From Moorena sp. SIO3I8 (GTDB lineage: Bacteria > Cyanobacteriota > Cyanobacteriia > Cyanobacteriales > Coleofasciculaceae), in contig NZ_JAAHHW010000001.1 of assembly GCF_010692325.1 (NCBI RefSeq), positions 62,001 through 126,000 on the forward strand: a stretch of 64,000 nucleotides of DNA. The letters are read 5' to 3'. Of the stretch, positions 18,955 through 27,360 are shown piece by piece; positions within the stretch are counted from its first letter, which is position 1; each line of letters opens with the position of its first letter. The notes under the pieces are model-generated. The model saw nothing but the letters and a program-made list of their open reading frames with translations, had not been told where the DNA came from and did not search any database. Position numbers and translations under genes: made by a program.

Positions 18955-19216
18955 TTATTAGATGCTAGAGATAATTGTCTGGTAGTTAACGTAAAAAAAA
19001 GTTTATTGAACTACGAAGGCAGGAAGTACCCGAAGACCCCTAGGGTCTGTTTGGAGGATTGGTAGCGATCGCTTTAGTTGTTGGTGGGGTAAACCATTTG
19101 GATGGTGATACCTCTAACTGTGTATTTGGTAACTGTGTCTTTGCTAAGATTGCTGGTAATATTATGACAGTAATCCCTAATTTTAATTCAACTAGAATAC
19201 TGCTTAACCACCAAAG

Positions 19217-21199
19217 ATGAAAAATTTCCCGTTTAAAGTAGTAGTATCCCTAGCTACTTTGCTCACGACAAGTATGGCTAGTGGTAATGCTCAAAGTGTC
19301 GTTGCTCAGATGGATTTTGACCGCCGTAACGCCTCGACAGAGAAACTTGTGGCACAAGGGAGAATAATCAATGAGTTGTGGCAACAAGCCAGTCAGTTAC
19401 GAGGAATTGGTAAGTATAGTGAAGAGATAACGATACGGTCGCAGATTGTAAAACTTCAGCCAGACTCTTTCTTAGCTTGGTATTGGCGAGGGGATACGTT
19501 GAGTAGCTTGGGCAAGTACGAAGCCGCGATCGCTTCCTATGATCAAGCGATTAAAATTAAGCCCAATTACCTTTTAGCGTGGTTTGAGAAAGGCAAGGCA
19601 AACCATGAACTCAAACGATACGATGCGGTGATTACTGCCTGGAAGCAAGCACTTTCAATTCAAGCCACATCAGAATTTGAACAGCAGTTGGTACAGACAA
19701 TTATTCCTAAAAAAATTGCCAGTGTGCTGCTTTATGATTTAAAACGGTATTCTGAGGCGATCGCATTCTACAACCAAGTACTGGAACTGGATGCCAAGGC
19801 TGCTTCAATTTGGATTGACCGAGGCACGGCTTTTTACAAACTTGGTCGATATGAAAAAGCAATCACGGATTTTGACAAGGCGATTCAACTTGATGCTCGA
19901 AACTCTTTGGCTTGGAAACAGCGAGGATTTGCCCTCTATCGCATCGGTCACTACGAACATGCGATCGCTTCCTTTAAAAAAGCAGCAAAATACGAGCCTG
20001 ACGATGTGGAAGTAGCTGGATTACTGACAGTTTTACAAACTTCAGGAGAATCTCAAAGGGAGTTACAAACCTCACAGCAAAGACTCGTTGCGGTTCGCAC
20101 TGAGATCAGCACGGCTGAAGAAAAACTCCTTCTCCTTAGCAGTGAAACCCAGGCAGCAACAGCACAGCTTGAATCTTCTCAAGCCCAAGTGCGTCAATCT
20201 CAGCAGCAGTTAGTGGCTCTCAGAGACAAAATTAAAACCGCACAGTCACAACTAGAATCTTCTCAAGCCCAAGTGCGTCAATCTCAGCAGCAGTTAGTCG
20301 CTTTCAGAGGCAAAATTAAAACCGCACAGTCACAACTAGAATCCTCTCAAGTAAAAGTGCGTCAATCTCAGCAACAGTTAGTGGCTCTCAGAGGCGAAAT
20401 TAAAACTACCCAAGAACGGTTTAAATCCTTCAAGGCAGAACGCCAAAGTTTAGACCAGAAACTAGTGGGTATGCGAGGGGAAATCAAAACTTCCCAAGAA
20501 CGGCTAGAAGCCTCTCGCCGTGAACAACGAGGCTTAGACCAGAAACTAGTGGCTGTGGGAGGGGCAATCAAAACTTCCCAAGAACGGCTAGAAGCCTCTC
20601 GCCGTGAACAACGAAGCTTAGACCAGAAACTAGTGGCTGTGGGAGGGGCAATCAAAACTTCCCAAGAACGGCTAGAAGCCTCTCGCCGTGAACAACGAGG
20701 TTTAGACCAGAAACTAGTGGCTGTGGGAGGGGAAATCAAAACTTCCCAAGAACGGCTAGAAGCCTCTCGCCGTGAACAACGAGGTTTAGACCAGAAACTA
20801 GTGGCTGTGCGAGGGGAAATCAAAACTTCCCAAGAACGGCTAGAAGCCTCTCGCCGTGAACAACGAGGTTTAGACCAGAAACTAGTGGCTGTGCGAGGGG
20901 AAATCAAAACCCTACAACAACAACGAAACACTTTCCGCACTGAAGTACAGACATCACAAGAACGTTTCGTTGCTCTTCGAGGAGAAATACGCAGTTTGGA
21001 AGAGAAAATAAATGTATCTCAGGGAAAATTACGTCAATTAAACGATAAAAAGCAAGTTGCAGCCGAGAATCTACGTGTTGCAGAAATTCAGTACTGTGGT
21101 TTACAAAAAAAGCTGAGTGAATTGGAGTTAGGAATAAGCGGAATCAGGGGGACACAACAGGCATCATACAAAGTGAAACGTTACCCTCTTGCCAATTAA
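19217..21199 (+). CDS. Exported TPR / coiled-coil repeat protein
   Basis: A 660-residue protein with a signal peptide (MKNFPFKVVVSLATLLTTSMASGNAQ). About six TPR units span residues ~50-265 (AWYWRGDTLSSLGKYEAAIASYDQAIKIKPN and similar). A long coiled coil (~270-640) is made of two 28-residue repeat types: three of SQAQVRQSQQQLVALRxKIK and six of TSQERLEASRREQRGLDQKL. The protein probably lies in the periplasm as an extended scaffold. The repeat copy number is likely variable. It stands alone on the plus strand. No enzymatic domain is seen. Confidence 0.85.
   Translation: MKNFPFKVVVSLATLLTTSMASGNAQSVVAQMDFDRRNASTEKLVAQGRIINELWQQASQLRGIGKYSEEITIRSQIVKLQPDSFLAWYWRGDTLSSLGKYEAAIASYDQAIKIKPNYLLAWFEKGKANHELKRYDAVITAWKQALSIQATSEFEQQLVQTIIPKKIASVLLYDLKRYSEAIAFYNQVLELDAKAASIWIDRGTAFYKLGRYEKAITDFDKAIQLDARNSLAWKQRGFALYRIGHYEHAIASFKKAAKYEPDDVEVAGLLTVLQTSGESQRELQTSQQRLVAVRTEISTAEEKLLLLSSETQAATAQLESSQAQVRQSQQQLVALRDKIKTAQSQLESSQAQVRQSQQQLVAFRGKIKTAQSQLESSQVKVRQSQQQLVALRGEIKTTQERFKSFKAERQSLDQKLVGMRGEIKTSQERLEASRREQRGLDQKLVAVGGAIKTSQERLEASRREQRSLDQKLVAVGGAIKTSQERLEASRREQRGLDQKLVAVGGEIKTSQERLEASRREQRGLDQKLVAVRGEIKTSQERLEASRREQRGLDQKLVAVRGEIKTLQQQRNTFRTEVQTSQERFVALRGEIRSLEEKINVSQGKLRQLNDKKQVAAENLRVAEIQYCGLQKKLSELELGISGIRGTQQASYKVKRYPLAN
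20455..20910 (+). repeat. 84-bp tandem repeat inside the coiled-coil gene
   Basis: Five to six nearly identical 84-base units (28 codons each) starting near CAGAAACTAGTGG... and containing GAACGGCTAGAAGCCTCTCG. Neighbouring copies differ at only a few bases, so the array is young or kept uniform by recombination. The 28-residue unit is four heptads, so copy-number change keeps both reading frame and coiled-coil register. Confidence 0.9.
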
Positions 21200-21228
21200 A
21201 GATAGGGACGGTTGCGATTAGATCAAGT

Positions 21229-21413
21229 GTAAGCATTCAGCCGTCAGCTATCAGCGTGTCGCGTATCAGCTAATGGGCTACGCCCACGCTACACCGAACA
21301 GCTAAAGGTCTGTGGCCACGCTACGCGAACAGTTTATGCCCATAGCTTAGGCTACTAATGGTGCTTGTGAATAAAATAAGCTGACGGCTGACGGCTGATA
21401 GCTGAATGCTTAC
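21229..21413. mobile_element. MITE with GTAAGCATTCAGC ends and 8-bp target duplication
   Basis: The ends GTAAGCATTCAGC and GCTGAATGCTTAC are perfect inverted repeats. The direct flanks are GATCAAGT (21221-21228) and GATCAAGT (21414-21421). The interior contains CAGCTATCAGC heptads and the CCACGCTACGCGAACAG palindrome family. No coding capacity. A clean target duplication shows it moved as a unit. Confidence 0.85.
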
Positions 21414-21477
21414 GATCAAGTGGGATTTTTTATCCTATCACGTCCCCTTTCTAATTTAAAATATAAACAAGTATGCC

Positions 21478-21562
21478 TAAGCATTCAGCTATCAGCTTTA
21501 AGCTTCTGCTAGCTGTTCGGTGTAGCGTGCGCGTAGCGCATTAGCTGACGGCTGAATGCTTA
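21478..21562. repeat. Second GTAAGCATTCAGC-type element, shorter
   Basis: An 85-base element with TAAGCATTCAGC and GCTGAATGCTTA ends and an inner GTAGCGTGCGCGTAGCGC core. No target duplication is visible, so it may be an internally deleted or old copy. Confidence 0.7.
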
Positions 21563-21577
21563 CCAATATCAATTGAT

Positions 21578-22912
21578 TCAATATCGCTCTAATAAAAGCT
21601 CGACTTCCTCCTCCAACTCAAAATCTTTCATTGCCTCCCACTCGGCTTTCCTTACCGCTAGATAGGCTTGAGCCAATTCTACTCCTAAGGCATCCAAAAG
21701 TACTTGATCAGCACTTAAGTTACCAATCGCTTCCCCTAAATTAGTTGGCAATAACTCAATACCCCTCTGACTACGTTCTAATTCTGTCAAATGTCCTGGA
21801 TCTACCGCTACGGCTTCTCCCAATTCCAAACTGTTACGAATTCCATCCAAGCCAGCCGCAATTACTGCTCCCAAGGCTAGATAAGGATTAGAAGAAGCAT
21901 CAACAGTTTTCAGTTCAAAATTGGTTGGACTCTCACCGTCTGGGTTACTCGGTACCCTGACCGCAGCCTCTCGGTTATCGATTCCCCAACAACGGAACGC
22001 GCCACTCCAACAATGAGGGCGAATCCGTCGATAGGAATTAGTACTGGGTGTGGTTAGTGCCATTAAAGCAGGTAAATGGTGTAAAATTCCAGCAATAAAC
22101 TGACAGGCGACTTTGGAAAGTCCCCCATCCCCTTCTGGATTGAGTAACAGGTTTTTGCCATCCCGCCATAGGCTGAGGTGGAGGTGACAACCATTACCAG
22201 CTTGGTCAGCTAGGATTTTGGGCAGAAATGAGGCAACCAGGTGATGTTGAAATGCGATCGCTTTTACTGTCTCCCGAAAGGCTATTTGTTGATCTGCCGC
22301 TGGTAGGGCTTGGGTGTATAGTATAGAAATTTCCTGTTGACCAGGACCACATTCTGGGTAATACTGCTCTACGGGCATGCCTTGCTCGACCAAGGCTTCA
22401 GCAATGTGGTCAATCACCTGCTGATGTTGATCCATTGCCAGCGTCGAGGCAAATACGGTATTGTCTACCGGTAGAATACCCTCAGGGGTTGGCTGCAGCA
22501 GGTAAAACTCATTTTCAAATGCAGCAACTACTTGTAAGCCCTCACTTTCCGCTTCTGCTACCATCCTTTTGAGGAAGTTTCGGGGACAATACGGCCATGG
22601 GCTACCATTGTTGACCATATCCCCAAACACACGGGCATGACCAGGAGCATAGGGTAAGGGGGTTAAGGTTTCCCAATCCGGTACTAAGCGGATTTCACCG
22701 ATGGGTCCCAAGCCACTGCCTGGGACTGGGACATCATACATCACCGGTAGAGCTTGCTGGGCTGCTGAAATGCCCACACCGTGCTTGAGGTAGTCTGGTA
22801 AGGTTTTCCAGTGGACTGCTTTACCACGGATGATGTTAGCATTGTCGCACCAGAGGATACGCACAAATCGAATACCTAGTTCATCTATAGTGTTCAGGAT
22901 TTTATTTTTCAT
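21578..22912 (-). CDS. Glutamine synthetase family protein (GlnT / gamma-glutamylamide synthetase-like)
   Basis: A 444-residue member of the glutamine synthetase superfamily, shorter than and divergent from GlnA. An N-terminal beta-grasp part (IRFVRILWCDNANIIRGKAV) precedes the catalytic barrel: EFYLL, GPGQQEISI, GNGCHLHLSL for metal and glutamate, then STNSYRRIRPHCWSGAFRCWGIDNREAAVRV for ATP/phosphate. The family ligates glutamate to ammonia or amines. The sequence does not settle the substrate. It is monocistronic, with repeats upstream and downstream. Confidence 0.88.
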   Translation of the reverse strand: MKNKILNTIDELGIRFVRILWCDNANIIRGKAVHWKTLPDYLKHGVGISAAQQALPVMYDVPVPGSGLGPIGEIRLVPDWETLTPLPYAPGHARVFGDMVNNGSPWPYCPRNFLKRMVAEAESEGLQVVAAFENEFYLLQPTPEGILPVDNTVFASTLAMDQHQQVIDHIAEALVEQGMPVEQYYPECGPGQQEISILYTQALPAADQQIAFRETVKAIAFQHHLVASFLPKILADQAGNGCHLHLSLWRDGKNLLLNPEGDGGLSKVACQFIAGILHHLPALMALTTPSTNSYRRIRPHCWSGAFRCWGIDNREAAVRVPSNPDGESPTNFELKTVDASSNPYLALGAVIAAGLDGIRNSLELGEAVAVDPGHLTELERSQRGIELLPTNLGEAIGNLSADQVLLDALGVELAQAYLAVRKAEWEAMKDFELEEEVELLLERY

Positions 22913-23354
22913 TAAAAATTTTTTTTAAGTTATTAGTTTTTGTGGTTTTTAACTAGTAGCAAATATCCTCTCCAAAATCTAGACTCAGTATAGAATAATT
23001 AATAATTAATGGTTACTATTGTTACTAGTTAATGGTTACAGGACTTAAGCATAAACCCGGTTTCTTAATATAATTACTCGATTTCAGCCTTTGATTTATA
23101 ACCAGAAACCCGGTTTGAAGGGTCTTGGTGCGTTAGTGCTGATTACTGATACTACTGATAATGAGGTGCATTGATGACATAGCACTTTCTTGCCCCTCAT
23201 CCTACTAATACCACTATTACCCATCATCCCCCTATTCTTGACCTCCTTACTACCAAGGTCAAGACGTATCGGTCAGGGATAAAGCTGAGATGGGAATGCT
23301 CAAACTGCTATCTTGGAATGTGTCAACTTGTCCATCCTGGAACGACTGAAGACT
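22913..23354. other. Intergenic region between divergent genes
   Basis: Divergent promoter region of the glutamine-synthetase-like gene and ridA. It holds two direct copies of AAACCCGGTTT (23053-23063 and 23106-23116), a palindromic unit common as a dispersed repeat. No gene is seen. Confidence 0.5.
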
Positions 23355-23744
23355 ATGACACGAAAGATTATCCGTACCCCCAATGCCCCAGCACCCGTAG
23401 GACCATACAATCAAGCGATCGCAGTCAGCGGTCAAATGATTTTTGTCGCTGGTCAAATTCCCCTTGACCCTAGCACCGGTGAGATTGTTGGTGGTAATGA
23501 TGTCGCCAAGCAGACAGAACAGGTAATGGCTAATCTTGAAGCTATCCTAGTCGCTGCTGGAGCTAAAATCCCGGACATAGTCAAAACCACGGTATTTCTG
23601 GCAGATATGAATGATTTTGCGACAGTAAATCAGATCTATGCCAAATACTTTAACGAGGAAGAGGCTCCAGCTCGTGCCTGTGTTGAGGTTTCCCGACTAC
23701 CTAAGGATGTTTTAGTCGAGATTGAATGCATTGCTGTGATTTAG
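23355..23744 (+). CDS. ridA: RidA family enamine/imine deaminase
   Basis: A 129-residue YjgF/YER057c/UK114 protein that hydrolyses reactive enamines and imines released by PLP enzymes. It shows the full family pattern: [60 protein letters not shown], and the signature [23 protein letters not shown] with the catalytic arginine. The ATG at 23355 (MTRKIIRTP) fits the family; an upstream in-frame ATG at 23313 is less likely. Confidence 0.95.
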   Translation: MTRKIIRTPNAPAPVGPYNQAIAVSGQMIFVAGQIPLDPSTGEIVGGNDVAKQTEQVMANLEAILVAAGAKIPDIVKTTVFLADMNDFATVNQIYAKYFNEEEAPARACVEVSRLPKDVLVEIECIAVI

Positions 23745-24371
23745 GGCTTGTCTGTCTTAATCTATACAGAAAAATCAATGGTATTTATCTAATCGATTCG
23801 ATATTGAATTTGGAATTTGGCGATCGCTCAGTAATCATGCCTATAATCATGCCCATTTGCGAAACGAGCTCTCTGGGAGATCGCTACCCAAATACCTTGG
23901 AGAATTTACTTTGCAGACAAGCCCTATTCTCTATGCAGTTTCCTTCATTATGGAGAGATTTTATAGTCCGAATTGCAATTGTAAAAACTTAGTTTTGTCA
24001 AGTACAATTTATACCAAATCACTGGGATTACCCTAACATTTATAACCGTCGCAGTGATCCCATAACTATCTCTTTCTCTAACTACAGAGCCTACCCCATC
24101 ACCCTTAGCGAAAGTGGACTGAGCGCTTTCAGAGAAATAAATTGACGGATTAGAAGAAGTCGTTAAACCTCAAGGGGTGGAAATCACAGGTACGATTTTT
24201 GACATCAAAAATGACAAGAGTAAGTTTGTGTCGAAAAATCAACCATGGTTGATTTTTTTTTGCTCATGATTCTTATTTTAATTTATGTAAATCTTAATAC
24301 TACATATGGAAGTGGGTAATGTGGGTTATAACAATCAACAATTCTGGATTAAAATACAATCCATACACAGG
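23745..24371. other. Intergenic region with a possible gene remnant
   Basis: Near 24141-24230 one plus-strand frame reads IDGLEEVVKPQGVEITGTIF and DIKNDKSKFVSKNQ, which looks protein-like but has no start. It is followed at once by a strong terminator. It may be the 3' end of a lost gene. Nothing else is recognised. Confidence 0.4.
24237..24261 (+). terminator. Rho-independent terminator
   Basis: AATCAACCATGGTTGATT is a perfect 18-base palindrome running into nine T in total. It probably ends transcription from ridA or from the lost gene, shielding the MFS locus. Confidence 0.85.
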
Positions 24372-25694
24372 ATGGAAACCATGAGATATTTCATTTTGAT
24401 TTGGCTCGGGCAATTAGTTTCCCTAATAGGCTCTGGGCTAACGCGCTTCGCCTTAGGAGTCTGGGTTTATCAAAGTACGCAGTCTGTCACATTGTTTACC
24501 CTAATCACTCTATGCAATACACTTCCGTTGATTGTAATTACTCCTCTAGCAGGCTCTCTTGTAGATCGCTGGCCCCGCCGTTGGGTGATGATTCTCAGCG
24601 ATTCTGGTAATTGTATTTGTACCTTAGGAATTGCAATTCTGCTTGTAAACAACAGCTTGAGCATTTATTATGTTTACCTTTTAACAGCAATAAACTGTGT
24701 ACTCAATACATTTCAGTGGCCTGCCTATGCGGCAGCCACAACTCTTTTGGTTCCCCACGATCAGCTCAGTCGAGCCAGCGGTATGACCCAGGTAGCAGAA
24801 GCGATCGGACAGCTGTTTTGCCCTGTATTAGCTGCGGTATTGCTGGTTAGTATTGGACTACAGGGGATTATTGCCATTGACTTGATTACGTTTAGTTTTG
24901 CTTTGCTAACGTTGCTGCTGGTTCGCTTTCCAGAACCCAAGAACGTCGATTTGAGTTTAAATATTAGCATTAAAGCTTTGCTTGGGTAATTTTTTAATGG
25001 CTGGAATTATATAGCCATGCGACCAGGGTTATTAAGCCTGCTTGTTTTTTTTGCCACCTGTAATTTTTTGATTGGCTTTATTGCAGTTTTGTTTGCGCCT
25101 CTAGTTTTATCCTTGTTCTCAACGGTCGCCTTTGGTTGGATCGAATCCATTGGGGGAATGGGAATGGTGTTAGGTAGTTTGACATTGATTGTCTGGTCGG
25201 GAACAAAACGATATATCGATACTATGTTCGTGCTATTTTTGGCGCTCGCTTTATCTGTAATTGTAACGGGATGCCATAGTTCAATTCTTTTGCTGGCGAT
25301 CGCGAATTTTGCGCTTTATTTCTGTGCGCCAATTATCTTTAGTTGCAGTCAGGTCATTTGGCAACAAAAGGTTCCCCCTGAACTCCAGGGAAGGGTATTT
25401 GCGCTAAGACGTATGGTAGCCCGTTCCTGTATTCCTCTGGCCGCCCTTATAGCAGGTCCTTTAGACGAACTTGTCTTTGAACCCCTTATGGCGGTTAATG
25501 GACAATTAGCCAATAGCCTCGGTAAAATTATAGGTACTGGAACTGGCCGAGGTATTGACTTGATTTTTATTGTGGTGGGGATCTTGATTGTGATGATAAC
25601 CATTGGCGCTTATCAGTATCCGCGATTGCGGTTTATTGAAGATGAACTTCCCGATGCGATCCCCACCCCCGAATCCGCTACTGGTTCAGCCTAA
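24372..25694 (+). pseudogene. MFS exporter (macrolide-efflux type), split by an in-frame TAA
   Basis: The two halves lie in one frame. The first (24372-24989) reads MRYFILIWLGQLVSLIGSGL ... GSLVDRWPRRWVMILSD ... VRFPEP ... SIKALLG. A TAA follows at 24987-24989, then FFNGWNYIAMRPGLLSLL and the rest to 25694. Homologous exporters run continuously through a GWxYIxxRPGLLxLL stretch, so the TAA is a nonsense lesion at about residue 206. About 12 transmembrane helices are expected in total, six per half. The gene converges on the PKS/NRPS locus and may once have exported its product. Independent translation from ATG 25017 is possible but would start inside the loop-to-helix region. Confidence 0.82.
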
Positions 25695-25821
25695 TTAACT
25701 TGAATCAGCTCAATCCCTTACCAATTAAAGGCTTGAATGATTTTTACCCCATCGTATCAAACTGACGGTGTAAAGCTTTCGAGCTTCCATTGAACTGGAT
25801 GCTCTCCAGTGCCCCGAATCC

Positions 25822-27225
25822 TCACTTTTCTGATAAACAAGCATCTGGCTGAGCAATCATTTGTTGGAGTACCTGCTGGAATTTGCTGATGATTTGTTCG
25901 ACCATCACCGAATCAAAACGCGCACTGCCGTAAAAAAAGGTTCCACTCAGTCCCCCATGCTCCGCTGATGTTGAGGAGAGATGGGTTTTGGTATTTTCCC
26001 AGAGGTGCAGTCCTAGTTCGTAGCGACTGGTTTTGATGGGGTACTTCAATGACTCCATCTCTAAATTGGGGAAGGCGAGGGGTTTGAGGCTAAATCCGTG
26101 GTACGCCAGCAGGAAGTGGGCAAGGGGATTGCGGGCATCGGGTTCTGGAAACGGCAGATCGGGGAGCAGTTGGTTAAAAGGAACCTGGGGGTGGGCATAG
26201 GCTTGAACAGTCACCGCTCGAATTCGGGACAAAATAGTGCGGTAGGTTGGGTTTCCTCGCAAATCAATGGGGAGTACAAGAACGTTTACTAAAAGTCCCA
26301 TCAAGCCCTCCAGGTCGCTCCGATCCCGATTGGCTGTTGGTGTGGCAATTACCAGCTTCTCAACTTGAAAATAACGATGAAGACAAATGCTAAATACTGC
26401 TAACAGCACCATAAATAGCGTTACCCGTTGGCTTTGGGCGAAGGTTTGGAGAGCGATTGTTTGAGTCCTATCAATGCGAACATCAAGGCTACCTCCATTA
26501 TGACTGTTGTTAAGGTCTCGATTCCGCACAGGAGGCAAGGTCAAATCAGGCAGATTCTGAAACGTCCGCCGCCAATAAGCTGTAGCTTCAGCCAGACGAG
26601 TACCCTTGAACTCAGAGGTCAGTTCCCGAACAAAGTCCTGATAGCGCAGCCCCAATGGCGATAAAGGAGCTGGAAGCCCCTTACAAAATGCATCATAAAC
26701 TTGACTTAACTCCTCGTAAAAAATTCCCATGGACCACCCATCAACAATAATGTTATGTAGATTGAATAAAACAATCCAGTCATGGGAAGATAGCCGCAAT
26801 AATAGCGTCCGAAATAACGGACCGCAGGACAAATCAAAAGGAGTTTCCAGTTCCTGTACCAAATAATTTTGGGACAAAGATTGGCGCTGTGAAGGCGGAA
26901 AAGATTCCAAGTCCAGAACGGTCAGCGCCGCCTTCATAGAAGTGAGCACCTGCAAAACCTGCTGCTGTACCACAGTAAAAGTTATCCTCAGAACTTCCTG
27001 TCGCTCCACCAGATAATCCAAAGAACGGCGAAAAGCCACAAGATTCAGTTCACCACGAAATCGAATCGCCCCAGGGATAATATATACAGGTCGCCCCTTG
27101 CAGCCCTGTTCCATCCGCCATAATCTTTCCTGTGCCGGAGTAAGGGGCAAAAATTTTTTCTGTTCTCGTTTCAATAAGTTGAGCAACCGTTCTCTTTTAT
27201 CATCCATAATTAAGCTAACACGCAT
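25822..27225 (-). CDS. Stand-alone NRPS condensation domain (HNxxxDG variant)
   Basis: A 467-residue protein that is a single condensation domain: LPLTPAQERLWRMEQ (C1), LFNLHNIIVDGWSMGIF (C3, about residue 157), YWRRTFQNLPDLTLPP (C4), VIATPTANRDRSDLEGLMGLLVN (C5) and HPQVPFNQLLPDLPFPE. In C3 the second histidine of HHxxxDG, the catalytic one, is asparagine (codon AAC). The protein ends where an adenylation domain would normally begin, and no A or carrier domain follows. It comes 135 bases after the PKS protein ending NLSDEEVEAMLGRL, a tail typical of PKS-to-NRPS hand-off. It could be a gatekeeping or release domain, or the stump of a lost NRPS module. Confidence 0.85.
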   Translation of the reverse strand: MRVSLIMDDKRERLLNLLKREQKKFLPLTPAQERLWRMEQGCKGRPVYIIPGAIRFRGELNLVAFRRSLDYLVERQEVLRITFTVVQQQVLQVLTSMKAALTVLDLESFPPSQRQSLSQNYLVQELETPFDLSCGPLFRTLLLRLSSHDWIVLFNLHNIIVDGWSMGIFYEELSQVYDAFCKGLPAPLSPLGLRYQDFVRELTSEFKGTRLAEATAYWRRTFQNLPDLTLPPVRNRDLNNSHNGGSLDVRIDRTQTIALQTFAQSQRVTLFMVLLAVFSICLHRYFQVEKLVIATPTANRDRSDLEGLMGLLVNVLVLPIDLRGNPTYRTILSRIRAVTVQAYAHPQVPFNQLLPDLPFPEPDARNPLAHFLLAYHGFSLKPLAFPNLEMESLKYPIKTSRYELGLHLWENTKTHLSSTSAEHGGLSGTFFYGSARFDSVMVEQIISKFQQVLQQMIAQPDACLSEK

Positions 27226-27360
27226 CTAAATTGAAGGCTACCAACTTAAGCCGGGACAGCCAATGGTGCAAGGCTTCCAGCTCTCAGGGATAGAGGCCAT
27301 TCCCTAGGCCGAATTTGTCCCTGGTTACGTTGGTAGCCTGACAGCTTACCACCGCTTCCC

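Larger units (their letters stand above)
21200..21577. other. Intergenic region filled by two palindromic elements
   Basis: Holds the elements at 21229-21413 and 21478-21562. No gene is seen. Confidence 0.6.

Noticed and set aside
20368-20940. 190-codon minus-strand frame with repeated SWEVLISPRTATSFWSKPR units
   Set aside because: It is the antisense shadow of the 84-bp repeats in the coiled-coil gene.
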